Source: Poa pratensis (Eukaryota; Streptophyta; Magnoliopsida; Poales; Poaceae). Taken from it: 64,000 nucleotides of DNA. This document shows positions 1-10,198 of this stretch, in pieces. The position numbers and the translations under genes are program-made. A model generated the notes under the pieces. That model was not told where the DNA came from. It saw nothing but the letters and a program-made list of their open reading frames with translations, and did not search any database. The number at the start of each line of letters is the position of its first letter. Position 1 is the stretch's first letter. The DNA is taken from NCBI GenBank assembly GCA_947311845.1, contig CAMZMU010000052.1:141375733-141439732 (forward strand), read 5' to 3'.

Positions 1-2065
1 GAAAGCATGATACCACATTCAAGATTGGAGAATCATTAGTTGCATTTTGTATTCAACTTACCATCATCGCACTAGGTAATGTCAGTGCTACCTAGTAACA
101 TGATCTTAAGGTCTTTTGATCCATGAATCACCAAGTCACTAAGAACTAGTGAAACGTCACTAAGAACACGTAAACCATGTAGGTTACCGCAACCTTTAGA
201 CTCTGAAGTCACGAAGTCACAATGTACAAGCGAACTGAAACTTGTATACCCTATGAAGTCGATGGCTAGTAATACTACCTGCCAACTATCGTCCATGAAA
301 GCCACTATGGCTAGGGACTAAATTTCACGCTGAACTTCATTATACCCTTCCTTGGACTGGGATGAATATGCATGGAACTAAGTTAAGAAAACCAAGAACT
401 AGGCTCTGAGCACTGCCGGCAAGCTGAGGAGGGGCGACGTCTCACCCGAACTCCTTTCCATCCCTCACTCCGTGAGAGGACCATAAGCTCGCAAAGCGAG
501 GGTCATCCTTGGACTGGGAAGACTTCGGGTCCATAAACTCGCAAAGCGAGGACCACTCCTTGGATTGGGAGGATTCCCTCGTGATGGAATTTTGAATCAA
601 GAACCAAGAAAAGCCAAACCCATTTATGGTGTATTGAAAGATACACAAGGGTGAAATATGGCGGTTTGCCATCATGACTAGAAACATGGCACGGGCCAGG
701 TGATCTACAACACTTGTCATCCCACCACACTAGACATAGCTGTCACCATGACATCCCCATTTGATAATTTCTGGGGAAAAGCCCTCTCAGGCACAAGTAC
801 CACACGACTATGTATTCTGAGGTGAGTCATCCCTCATATAATAGACCAATGGAATAATCTAGGCATGACTGAACCGTCCATGCAACATGATCTTAGCCTT
901 TACCCAATCACGAATAACATAAGCTAGAGAAAACAACATTCAGGGGATAAGCAATTAGTTTGCGATGGGGGGTCACACGATGCCCAACATGCCAACATAT
1001 ACTTGCCTTTACCGATGGCAAAGAAGTTGAATGGTGACGAAACCTGATACCTGTGAGCAGCCAGGTACAAAAGAGTCTCAATACGCATCATGCAGCGCAA
1101 TACAAGGAACATACAAGCCTTAAGCATGACACCAAGTTATCACATCAAAAGCACACACATAGGTACTCTGAATAGCATTCTACGGAAACTACCTTTCCTG
1201 CCCATTTACTAATAAATCGATAACTCGAGGTAGGCTTCTCCAACTCAAGCAAAAGACATGTTACTGGATTCATTAGATAGTTATCTATAAATAACCCCAG
1301 CTATCCGAACTCAGATATTGGGGTTAACTTGGTTGTATTTTGCAAATACTAGACTGCTGTTACAGAATTCAGCATAACGATTAGCACTCTTATGAATTTC
1401 ACCACAAGATAAATACTGAACGAAATTGAGAAAACCAAGATGATCTAGGAACTAGGAGCTCCCAGGTTGCTGTAGTATTTTATTTCACTACTTTATCAAT
1501 ATCAGAAGGCTCTGAAAGCTTCAGCCCAAAAGCATAAACAATCTGTTTTTGCGACAACAGAGCAGAAACTTGTTTCTGTCGCCCAGGACAAACGGCTGGG
1601 CTAAACTGAGCAAATGAACACTCAAAATGACCGTGAGAACAAACCCTACAATTTATCTCATATAGGCTTCTGCCAAATCATCCATCTACAACCTCGAAAA
1701 TGGGTATTACTGTTCAGGAATCCTGAAAACAACAGCAGAACGAACTCTGCCCTAATTCCCCACATGGGATTGCTAATCCCTAGCCTAATCTCGAAGGACT
1801 AATCACAACTACAGAACCAGATCTCATGTAAAATAGAGGAAATCTCACCATTGTGGTGAGAGAACAAGAAATTGATGAAGGGGATGATGGAGATGTGTTC
1901 CCTTCTTCTCCTTTTCCATTTGTTCCTTTGCCTTCTCTTCTTCTTCCTTTAGCACTCACCCCACGATGGCCACCAGAGGAACGGAGATCATGGAAGATCT
2001 GTCATGGCAGGGGAGGGAAGGATGTGTGTCTGAAGGAGGAGGCTGCGTGGAGTGGAGAAGAGATG
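1..2065. other. Intergenic DNA, no gene recognised
   Basis: No convincing coding region is seen on either strand. The most obvious structure is a two-copy tandem repeat of about 50 bp (481-530 and 531-580), each copy beginning CCATAARCTCGCAAAGCGAG. The stretch from about 1600 to 2065 holds short open frames without recognisable domains. The texture resembles decayed retrotransposon sequence, but I found no paired ends. Confidence 0.4.
481..580. repeat. Two-copy 50-bp tandem repeat
   Basis: The units 481-530 and 531-580 align along their whole length with a few substitutions. Both start CCATAARCTCGCAAAGCGAG and continue with a diverged CCTTGGAYTGGGARGA block. The function is unknown. Confidence 0.7.
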
Positions 2066-2074
2066 TGGGAGTGG

Positions 2075-2373
2075 GTATTTTTTGCCAAATCTGGCCGTTT
2101 TCGTGAACTAATAACGTATCTGGCCGCTCGCGGAAACTATTTACAAATCTGGCCCCCTGAGGTCGGCGCCAACGCAAATGGAGCAGAATGCTCCATTTGC
2201 GTTGGCGCCGACCTCATGGGCTAGATTTGCAATTTTTGGTTGGCGCCGAACTGCACAAGTTCGGCTCCATTTGTGTTGGCGCCGACCTCAGGGGCCAGAT
2301 TTGCAAATAGTTTCCGGGAGCGGCCAGATGCGTTATTAGTTCACGAAAAGGGCCAGATTTGGCAAAAAATACT
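2075..2373. mobile_element. Mutator-type MITE with 9-bp TSD
   Basis: The element is 299 bp and opens with GTATTTTTTGCCAAATCTGG; it closes with the inverted complement (...GGCAAAAAATAC). It is flanked by the 9-bp direct repeat TGGGAGTGG (2066-2074 and 2374-2382), the TSD length typical of Mutator elements. The terminal inverted repeats are very long and run almost to the centre. A second inverted repeat around GTCGGCGCCAAC lies inside, so a transcript could fold into a long hairpin. No coding capacity is seen. The TSD and both ends are read directly; the superfamily call follows from TSD length. Confidence 0.85.
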
Positions 2374-2508
2374 GGGAGTGGAGCTTCAGTTTGGTGAACA
2401 GAAGAAGGAAAAATGGAACACACTTCATGTAGATAAGAATACCTCACGGCGTGCAGGAAGGGATAGAGATGATATATTTTTCGAAATACCTATTTAATCC
2501 TAGCCATT

Positions 2509-3143
2509 TTTTTTGCGAGGAAACCAGAAGATATTACAGTAAGAACATTACAGAAAGAACCTCGAGAAAGATAGAAATTACAGTACAGTCCTTCTGCAAC
2601 CCAGAGACGCCGACGAAGAGCAGAACGTGCCGGTGGCGCGCCGCCGCCGCGTCTTCCTTCAAGCCTTGGATCAGAAGACGTCCCCTGGCGGACGGGAAGT
2701 CGCCGGACCTCGAACTCCGTGGAGCCTCCATCCATCTCCCGCTGCATCTCCTTCGTCTTCCTGGAACATCTTCAGCTTCGAGTTCGTCAATCCAGATCCG
2801 CCGCCACGCGGGATCCAGGAGGGGAATGTCGCTCCCAGTAGATCTAGGATCCCAGGGAGCGAAGGGGCAGGCACAGCACCGCGGATCTCCACCGAGCTCC
2901 GCTGCGAGAGGAAGGACGCACCTGCACCAAAAAACCGACGACTCCATCCCTCCATGGCGCCGCCGGCCGGAAAGCTCACACACCCTACACTATCTACACA
3001 CGCGAAGCGGGGATCCCCCGCCCTCCCGCCGCCGGAGCGGCCGGCGGAGGACGAGGGATCAGCTGGATCTGCGAGCGGCGAAAAAATCGCCTCTTTCTAT
3101 ACTGTAGCGGGAGAGAGGAGACGTCCAGGCTCGTCTGTTCTGC
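2509..3143 (-). mobile_element. Non-LTR retroposon, minus orientation, 17-bp TSD
   Basis: A 17-bp direct repeat, ATTTAATCCTAGCCATT, flanks the segment (2492-2508 and 3144-3160). At the low-coordinate side the insert begins with a T-run, so it is a poly(A)-tailed sequence inserted on the - strand with 3' end CCTCGC(A)n. The body is about 635 bp and GC-rich. An open - strand frame over about 2671-2979 shows no recognised domain. It could be a 5'-truncated LINE, a non-autonomous LINE derivative or a processed cDNA of a cellular gene. The TSD plus tail establish retroposition; the source is not known. Confidence 0.8.
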
Positions 3144-3160
3144 ATTTAATCCTAGCCATT

Positions 3161-4201
3161 GAAATCAGATATACCATAGAAAATGCATACGACCTCCGAT
3201 TCGAGCAAGTGAATAGTCGATTTTGACTAGCTCGACAAGCCTGACAGAGCCTTGGACTTGAATATTTGAGAAGAGGCTTGTTTTAAAAGGTCACATGTAG
3301 GTGATGACAAAAGGGATACAACAAAATCGTGGAATCAATTTTACAACAATATATTTGATATGAATAAAAGAGTACCCCACGGTTGAATGCCTCAAAGAGA
3401 TGCCCTTAGGGTCAATCTCTGATTTGAAATTCAATAAGCACATATAAAATGGCCGTCGGTGGCGATGACAAGAACCGTTAATGAGAACACCCGTTGAAAT
3501 CATGGGGTGTTACAATACGTTTGCCCTAAGTTCATGGGAGGAGTTGATATAAAAATAGAGAGGAGATTTATACATTATGATTATTCTATTATTATTTTTA
3601 TGTGATCCAAATTCATATAAAAATAAAGCTAACTTCGGACGGAGCGAAGCGAGGCCTGGCCCATCACATTGCCCTGCCCGTTCCTGCGGTCGCTCAGAGT
3701 AGGGTGCAGGGAGCGACGACCCCCGTGGCACCGTACGAGTTTGTTACGGATTTGGATTAGGTTTCTACCGTTATATACACCTCTTGTAAGCTGCCGGTTT
3801 GGGACAAGTTGCGAGTTGTAAATCAGCGGCATTCGTAAACTCACCCGATCATAGTAAAGATTTTACAGACGGATGCCCGTGGTTTTCTCTTCAACCTTGA
3901 AAGAGTTTTTCACGTTAAAATCTCGTGTCTCTTGTGTTGATCTTTCTTTTCTCCAGCGATTATTTGTATAACAGAGCAGTATGTACTGTAAAAGAGTTAG
4001 AAGTGATCGAGCGGCTATTTTCTTTTTTCCACCTTACAAGTGTAATCTTGCTATTATGAAAGTCATCTTCTGTATTGGCAAGTGTAATTCTAGTATTTAT
4101 TCTTGTAATTTTCACGTATATGCGTGGCCGAAATTGCAGCGGCAATGTGGCGAAAGCTGTCGTCTAAGCTGATGCCCTCAAGCCATCTATGTGTGTCCAT
4201 C
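3161..4201. other. Intergenic, LTR-like texture
   Basis: No gene is recognised. The stretch 3730-3960 (a TATATACACC box, then a TCTCGTGTCTCTTGTG segment) resembles the R/U5 part of a copia-type LTR. I could not find matching ends or a second LTR, so this is only a resemblance. Confidence 0.3.
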
Positions 4202-4215
4202 ACATCAGTAGCTGC

Positions 4216-4486
4216 TAGTGCGGTGGAGGTCTGTTGGTTTGGACTTTTTCGGCGTCGTCTCCGTGTAACAGAAGTGAAGACACCTTCAGTTGATCAAGCA
4301 AGTACTTAATTTAGTGTTGCTTGGCTTAGTCTCCTTCGGTGTTTCTCTGTTGTACTGAGGTGTGTGTGGTGTGTGCGTGTGTGGCGTGGCTGGTTTACCA
4401 GCGTGTTCGGGTGTTTGTAATCTTTGGCGGTTGTTGGATTCGTTAATTCAAAGTCGGACTCATTTCGATCCTTCCGTCTAAAAAAA
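4216..4486 (+). mobile_element. Short poly(A) retroposon, 14-bp TSD
   Basis: The 14-bp direct repeat ACATCAGTAGCTGC occurs at 4202-4215 and 4487-4500. The 271-bp insert ends in CCGTCT followed by an A-run directly before the second copy. This is the structure of a plus-strand LINE 3' end (5' truncated) or a SINE. No tRNA-like A and B boxes are evident, which favours a truncated LINE. It sits about 150 bp upstream of the conserved leader of the first MATH-BTB gene, so it may lie in that gene's promoter region. Confidence 0.85.
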
Positions 4487-4643
4487 ACATCAGTAGCTGC
4501 GAGAATCAACGCCGCCTACTCTTGCGGCACTGGGACACTCGACCCCTATCCTATACCAAGTTGACAAATCATCCTAGGTCTTAAGAGTCCTTGCTTTACT
4601 TTATTTCTTCCTATGTAGATTCTTGTTCAAGTTAGCTCTCTCT

Positions 4644-4655
4644 CTAAAATAAGAC
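4644..4655 (+). promoter_or_regulatory. Conserved leader motif of MATH-BTB copy 1
   Basis: CTAAAATAAGAC lies 84 bp before the ATG. It recurs before the other three paralogs (15203, 18584 and, as CTGAAATAAGAC, 35810), followed each time by a GTGYAAAYTCTG block. It may be a core-promoter or 5'UTR element, or simply conserved ancestral leader; no transcript start is known here. Confidence 0.55.
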
Positions 4656-4727
4656 GCCTATGTACGCACGAGGTGCAAATTCTGTTCGAGTTTAAGACCA
4701 CCCTGTCCTCTACGTTATTTGCCGGCA

Positions 4728-5762
4728 ATGGCTAACAGCAGCTCCACCACCTCACCGGAGATTATGTCGTCGAGATGCATCACGGAGCACGTCACCGCGA
4801 CGCTCAACTTCGAGATGACCAATTACCTGGTCGATCTCAAGGGCATGGGCGTGGGCAAGTTCGTTAGCTCGCCCGTCTTCAGAGTCGGCGGATACGATTG
4901 GGAGATCAGGTTCTACCCGGACGGGGTGAACGACGACGAGTGCGAAGGCAAGGCCTCATCCTTCGTCTACTACCACAACAACGCCAAGGACGTGAGCGCC
5001 ATGCTCACGCTCACCATGCTGAAGACGAAGGACCAGAAAGAGGTAGCCGGCTTCGGCACGACGCACCACGTCTTCTCCTCCGCGGACGGCGATAATGACT
5101 GGGGCTATAAGAGGTTCGTGGACAGGTCACTCCTGAAGAAATTGTCTCTGCTCGGCGACAGCTGCTTCACGATACGGTGCGTGCTCACCGTCAGGAACGA
5201 GTCTCGCCTACTGGAGCTGCCCGGACACCTCGAGCGCATGCTCAAGGACGGGATAGGAGCGGATGTCACCTTCAGCGTCGGCGGCCGGGAGTTCCGCGCG
5301 CGCAGGTCGCTCCTGGCCGCGCGATCGCCAATCTTCAAGGCGCAGTTGTTTGATGACTTGGCGGAGAAGGATGATATGCTGCAAGTGGAGGTCACCGTCG
5401 ACATGGAGCCTACCGTCTTCGAGATGATGCTCCACTACATCTACACGGACTCGCTGCCGCCGTGCAGCGACCATGGAGGAGCGTACGAACCCGCGGTGAT
5501 GCAGCATTTGCTGGTCGCGGCAGAGAAGTACGGCCTTGGTAGGCTGAAGCAGATGTGCGAGGAAGAACTGTGCAAGAGGATGGATGCTGAGACCGTCACG
5601 ACCACGTTGGCGTTGGCAGATCAGCACCAATGCAAACGTCTCAAGAAGGCCTGCGTGGGGTTTATGTCATCCACGGGAGTGATGGCCGCTGTCGTAGAGA
5701 CCAACGGGTTCAAGGAGCACCTCAAGACATCTCCCCCACCAGTGAGTTTGGACCCGACGTGA
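4728..5762 (+). CDS. MATH-BTB protein, copy 1 (C-terminus replaced by LINE insertion)
   Basis: This is a probable substrate adaptor of a cullin-3 ubiquitin ligase (BPM-like family): the MATH domain binds the target and the BTB domain binds CUL3. The start is the ATG in GCCGGCAATGGCTAAC, the same context as the paralogs. The product is 344 residues. A MATH domain spans about 20-157 (VGGYDWEIRFYPDG core), BTB about 176-280 (GADVTFSVGG, LLAARSPIFKAQLF, MLHYIYTD), then a BACK-like tail. It is intronless, as usual for the grass-expanded clade. The frame is open, but the last codons are foreign: a LINE with a TSD of AGTGAGTTTGGA inserted at 5752, so the protein now ends DPT inside an antisense tRNA sequence. 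The native tail lies at 14016-14112. Domain calls are solid; whether it is expressed is unknown. Confidence 0.9.
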   Translation: MANSSSTTSPEIMSSRCITEHVTATLNFEMTNYLVDLKGMGVGKFVSSPVFRVGGYDWEIRFYPDGVNDDECEGKASSFVYYHNNAKDVSAMLTLTMLKTKDQKEVAGFGTTHHVFSSADGDNDWGYKRFVDRSLLKKLSLLGDSCFTIRCVLTVRNESRLLELPGHLERMLKDGIGADVTFSVGGREFRARRSLLAARSPIFKAQLFDDLAEKDDMLQVEVTVDMEPTVFEMMLHYIYTDSLPPCSDHGGAYEPAVMQHLLVAAEKYGLGRLKQMCEEELCKRMDAETVTTTLALADQHQCKRLKKACVGFMSSTGVMAAVVETNGFKEHLKTSPPPVSLDPT

Positions 5763-5820
5763 ATCGAACACCCAACCTTCTGATCTGGAGTCAGACGCGC
5801 TACCATTGCGCCACGGATCC
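5749..5820 (-). tRNA. tRNA-Trp (CCA) sequence at LINE 5' junction, probable pseudogene
   Basis: On the - strand the 72-nt sequence folds as a complete cloverleaf. The acceptor GGATCCG pairs with CGGGTCC, followed by discriminator A. The D-arm is GTGGCGCAATGGTAGCGC-like, the anticodon stem TCTGA/TCAGA with loop CTCCAGA gives anticodon CCA, and the T-loop is TTCGATT. No intron or encoded CCA tail is present. The T-stem has one G-G mismatch (positions 50 and 64); I recall C50 in plant tRNA-Trp. Downstream in the tRNA sense (below 5749) there is no T-run terminator, because the sequence runs straight into the MATH-BTB coding region. Its 3' acceptor end overlaps the LINE target-site duplication. 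It is therefore more likely a reverse-transcribed tRNA copy than an active gene. Confidence 0.9.
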
Positions 5821-6681
5821 GATTTTATGGCGATCTGCTTGGCGGCTTCGTGGCGACTCGATGGCGATCAACGAATCCCGGTGACAGGCGGTCGCTCGGG
5901 AATCCGTAGGCTCTGCCGCTGCTAATGGCAGGAACGGCCTCCCCCCAGGCGGGGTGGTGGAGGCTGAGTCCCTCCGGGGGCGGCGGTGGGCCGACGTCGC
6001 AGACGAGCTCGACGAGGCCGACGCGGTGGCTGCGGAGCTGGAGGCGCGATGCACAATCCCGGCCTCCCCAACCTTTGGTGAATTCCTCGTTCTGGCTCGC
6101 CGGGCTCCGCCGCGAGCTGCTTGTCCTCGCCGGCGGGCATCTGTCCGTGCTCAGCGTCCCGCGGTGGTGCCGCCATGTGCAGGAGGAAGAAGGCAGCCAG
6201 TGCACACTGTGGTCACGCTAGCTGCGAAACGTTCGACGTCGACCATGGGGAGGCGCCCCGAGGTCGATCCTACGGGGGGGATGCCCCGATGCGTGGTGGA
6301 GACAATGGCGCAGGCGGCGCACCGTGCTCCCCAGCGCCGGCGGCGGAGCCCCAGGTCGCTCCCGCGCGTGAGGCCGACGAGGCTAACCCTAGGCCCAACG
6401 GGCCGGCACTGCCCCTGCGGCCCATCCTGGAATGGCGAAGACAGGACGTGCGCATCGCGGCCCAAGCGGCGCGCCTGAAATCGACCGCGCGGCGTGCAGC
6501 GATTAGCGGCCCAACGAGGCCCATGGGCTCCTGGCTGTGGATCCGGAAGGGAGCCCGCGAGCTAACCCTAGCAACCCCAGCATCGGAGCGGTCCATCCGC
6601 AGATACGCCTCCTCTGCTCGCTCCATTTGCACGAACCCACCCCCGCCGCCTCTCACCGTCTCCTTCGCCGCCGCCGTCGCC

Positions 6682-9600
6682 ATGAAGCGGCTCCGCCTTG
6701 AGGAGGACGAGGAGGACGTCCACCACCGCCGGCGAGCGCGCTCACCTTCTCCTCCTCCTCCCGCGCAGACTACGGCTGCCATCTCGCGCATCCGTGCGTC
6801 CCAACCACGCACCTATCGGCCGCCGCCACGGCGGGGCTCCCCTGGGGCGCGGCGATCCCGGACCGCCGGGACAGGCAGGTCGCGGGCCACCGGCGCTCTC
6901 CTCACCCCGAGACTTCCCAGCGGCGCTCTCCCCGCAGGGCTGCATCGCCGGACGGGCAACGGGTCGAGGCGGCACTACGACGGGAGCTTGTACAGCGCCC
7001 TTACGCCCGCGCAAGGTCTCCCGAGCGGTATCTGGACAGGGGTCGGTCGCCGGTGCGCTCCCTGTACGCCGCCCGGACAAGGAACTGCGGCGGGAAAGCG
7101 GGTCGTGGCGTGAGGACCGCGTGTTACATCCGCAGGCGCGTGAGGCCCCTAGGCAGGACCGACCCATGCCAGCTGCTAGTGCTCCTGCCAAGAAAAAATC
7201 GAAGAAGAAGAAGAACAAGAAGTCCAAGCAGGGAACGGGGGGAGAAGCGGGAGGGAACCAGAGGGGGTTCCCACCTGCACCGACCCCCGACATACCACGG
7301 AGAGCTCGAGTGACCCATCCCAGGCGGGGACGGTCGCGTCCCGACCTCAGGCGGAGGGAGGGGAGGGCTCTCCGTCGCAGGTCACGTGCTTTAACTGTGG
7401 GGTGGTTGGTCACTACCGGTCACAGTGCACTCGCCCTGAGTGTTGCGCGCGCTGCGGGGACCCTGAGCACCTTGTTCCCGCTTGCACCGTGTCTGCCGCC
7501 CAGCACCACCCCGCCTAGAGCTCCTCGGTCACGGGGTGGACTCCATCTTCTACTACATTGACTTTGGGGGGGGGGGGTGCCGAGGGCGAGTCCGCAGAAC
7601 CTAGCACAGGTGTCAGTTCTCCAGACCAGCTCCCGCCCGTGGCCGCTACGCTCACTGTGGAGATCCTTAGGGACGAGCTGGCCATGGTGATGCCTGGACA
7701 CGAGTGGCAGGTGCGCGAGATCTCGGCCTCCGAGTTCGCAGTGGTCTTCCCCTCGCAAGAGATGCTTCGCTTTTGCACGTTGGGGACCACGTACACGCTC
7801 CCGATCAACAAGATCCAGGTGGCCATCAAGGCTGCGACTTCTGACCGGGGGCGACCTACCTGTCCTCAATCTGGGTCAAGATCCACGGGGTTCCAAAGGA
7901 GGCGAGGAAGAAGCACATCCTCGAGCTGATTGCGCGGCCCATGGGCAGGTTCGTGGAGCTTGATGCGCGCTCTCTAGCTGGTTCTGGTGCGGTTCGGATC
8001 AGGCTGCTCTACCCTGAGCCGGCCAAGATCCCCGGCACCCTCCCGCCCTTCTTCTTTGGTGGGGAGGGGGGAGAGCGTCAGGCGATCTTAGACGTGGAGC
8101 TTGACGAGGACCGTCCGCGCTCTCCCTCTCCCCCAGGCAACTGGTGGGGGGAACTCGGGAGGAGGAGGGAGCTCGTCTGAGGACGACAGCTCGGACGACG
8201 ACGCCGACGACCCGGGTGCGGATGGGACACACGAGACTCACTCGGTGCCAGATGCCCTCACCCTCACCACCACTGCTCCTGCTACGGAGACGACTACGCA
8301 CACTGTCGCCCCGACACAGGCATCTTCGCCCTGAGTGTTGCGCGCGCTGCGGGGACCCTGAGCACCTTGTTCCCGCTTGCACCGTGTCTGCCGCCCAGCA
8401 CCACCCCCGCCTAGAGCTCCTCGGTCACGGGGTGGACTCCATCTTCTACTACATTGACTTGGGGGGGGGGTGCCGAGGGCGAGTCCGCAGAACCTAGCAC
8501 AGGTGTCAGTTCTCCCAGACCAGCTCCCGCCGTGGCCGCTACGCTCACTGTGGAGATCCTTAGGGACGAGCTGGCCATGGTGATGCCAGGACACGAGTGG
8601 CAGGTGCGCGAGATCTCGGCCTCCGAGTTCGCAGTGGTCTTCCCCTCGCAGGAGATGCTTCGCTTTTGCACTTGGGGACCACGTACACGCTCCCGATCAA
8701 CAAGATCCAGGTGGCCATCAAGGCTGCGACTTCTGACCCGGGGGCGACCTACCTGTCCTCAATCTGGGTCAAGATCCACGGGGTTCCAAAGGAGGCGAGG
8801 AAGAAGCACATCCTCGAGCTGATTGCGCGGCCCATGGGCAGGTTCGTGGAGCTTGATGCGCGCTCTCTAGCTGGTTCTGGTGCGGTTCGGATCAGGCTGC
8901 TCTGCCCTGAGCCGGCCAAGATCCCCGGCACCCTCCCGCCCTTCTTCTTTGGTGGGGAGGGGGGAGAGCGTCAGGCGATCTTAGACGTGGAGCTTGACGA
9001 GGACCGTCCGCGCTCTCCCTCTCCCCAGGCCACTGGTGGGGGGAACTCGGGAGGAGGAGGGAGCTCGTCTGAGGACGACAGCTCGGACGACGACGCCGAC
9101 GACCCTGGTGCGGATGGGGCACACGAGACTCACTCGGTGCCAGATGCCCTCACCCTCACCACCACTGCTCCTGCTACGGAGACGACTACGCACACTGTCG
9201 CCCCGACACAGGCATCTTCGCCTGTGCCCTCCCCTCCAGCCTCACCGACACACTTTAGCAGTGCGCCGGCGAAGCTGGCCCGGTGGATCGCCCCCGCATC
9301 TCGCGCCCTGACTCTCTGGCGCCTCTGGAGCTCCCCCTTGCTCAGTACGGATCCAACTTCGGCTTGCAGGGGCTCGACGCGACAGCTCTAGGCCTGGAGC
9401 CTTCTGCCTCAGTGGAGGAGGACTGTGGGAGCGTGGGGCTGGAGGTTGCCCCGCCCTCGTCGGCCCTCTGCGGGGGTCCTGTGCTACACCCTCTCGCCGG
9501 GTTCCACCCCCACCTCCCCGACAGGGTCGCCACCCCAGGTTCCGGCGACGCCAGCCACTGGTGTTTGTGAGTCTCTCACGGTCTTCCCCGACACACCCGT

Positions 9601-10198
9601 GGGGGATTCACAGGCCCGTCCACAGCGCCGTACCAGGCAGCCCCCGTCCTCTGAGCCGTCCCGCCACAGTGCCAGGCTGGCCCTTGCTCGTGGAGGGCTG
9701 GGGATGCCAGTGCCTACTGTGGAGGAGCAGGCGATCCAGCTGACTGCGGCTCGCCGTAGTGTTCCAGGTACGCACTTACCCAAGCCTTCCATTTCAGCTT
9801 CTGGTTCTAGATTTTCGGTTCTCGAGGAGGTCCCTTTGGACCATCTGTCACAGGTTGCTGATGCTGCGGGGTGGTTTTCCGGGGGAGCGAGGCCCCGGAT
9901 GGACCAGATTGCCGCGATCAAGGCAAAGGAGATCTATGAGGGGGCCCTCGCTGCCTCACGAGCTCAGGCGGAGCTTGAGAGGGAGACGGCCCCAGCTGCT
10001 GGGGATCCGGGGCAGGCGGCACTGGATCCTAGTAGTAACTCTGTTAGCTTGCCTGCTAGGGTGGAGACTCCCTGCGTGACCCCCCAGGGGGGGGGGAACC
10101 GGGGGAGACCCCCCAAGGCGCCGCCTCGGCCCTCGACCTCTGGTAGGGCCCGCTCTGTCCCCCGTAAGGGGACTACCCCCACCAGTGTTTCCAAATGA
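6682..10198 (+). pseudogene. LINE ORF1 (gag-like RNA-binding protein), frameshifted
   Basis: ORF1 of plant LINEs encodes an RNA-binding chaperone. The likely start is the ATG at 6682 (MKRLRLEEDEED, acidic then Arg/Pro-rich). A Lys-rich patch (AKKKSKKKKNKK) lies near 7190, and a CCHC zinc knuckle (CFNCGVVGHYRSQC) at about 7387-7428 is followed by a second Cys/His cluster at about 7441-7490. Next comes a DUF4283-like domain (PGHEWQVREI, WVKIHGVPKEARK). A tandem duplication (7431-9222) repeats the second Cys/His cluster and the DUF4283-like part. The frame shifts several times, partly in G-runs (7566 and 8461). The last open stretch (9425-10198) ends at a TGA that overlaps the ORF2 ATG. Confidence 0.8.
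7431..9222 (+). repeat. Tandem duplication (~895 bp unit) inside LINE ORF1
   Basis: Copy 1 (7431-8325) and copy 2 (8326-9222) are nearly identical and differ mainly by one- to few-base indels, including the length of a G-run. The junction shares TCGCCCTG, which also occurs at the start of the unit, so the breakpoint has microhomology. Copy 1 carries extra frameshifts relative to copy 2. The near-identity suggests the duplication is younger than most other decay in the element, or that it was present in the source copy. Confidence 0.88.

Noticed and set aside
2627..3226. 199-codon + strand frame as a gene
   Set aside because: It lies inside and across the boundary of a minus-strand retroposon with a TSD, in GC-rich DNA with open frames in several phases.
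5953..6480. Protein-coding gene upstream of LINE ORF1
   Set aside because: The frames are GC-rich leader sequence of the LINE, overlap each other and have no domain.
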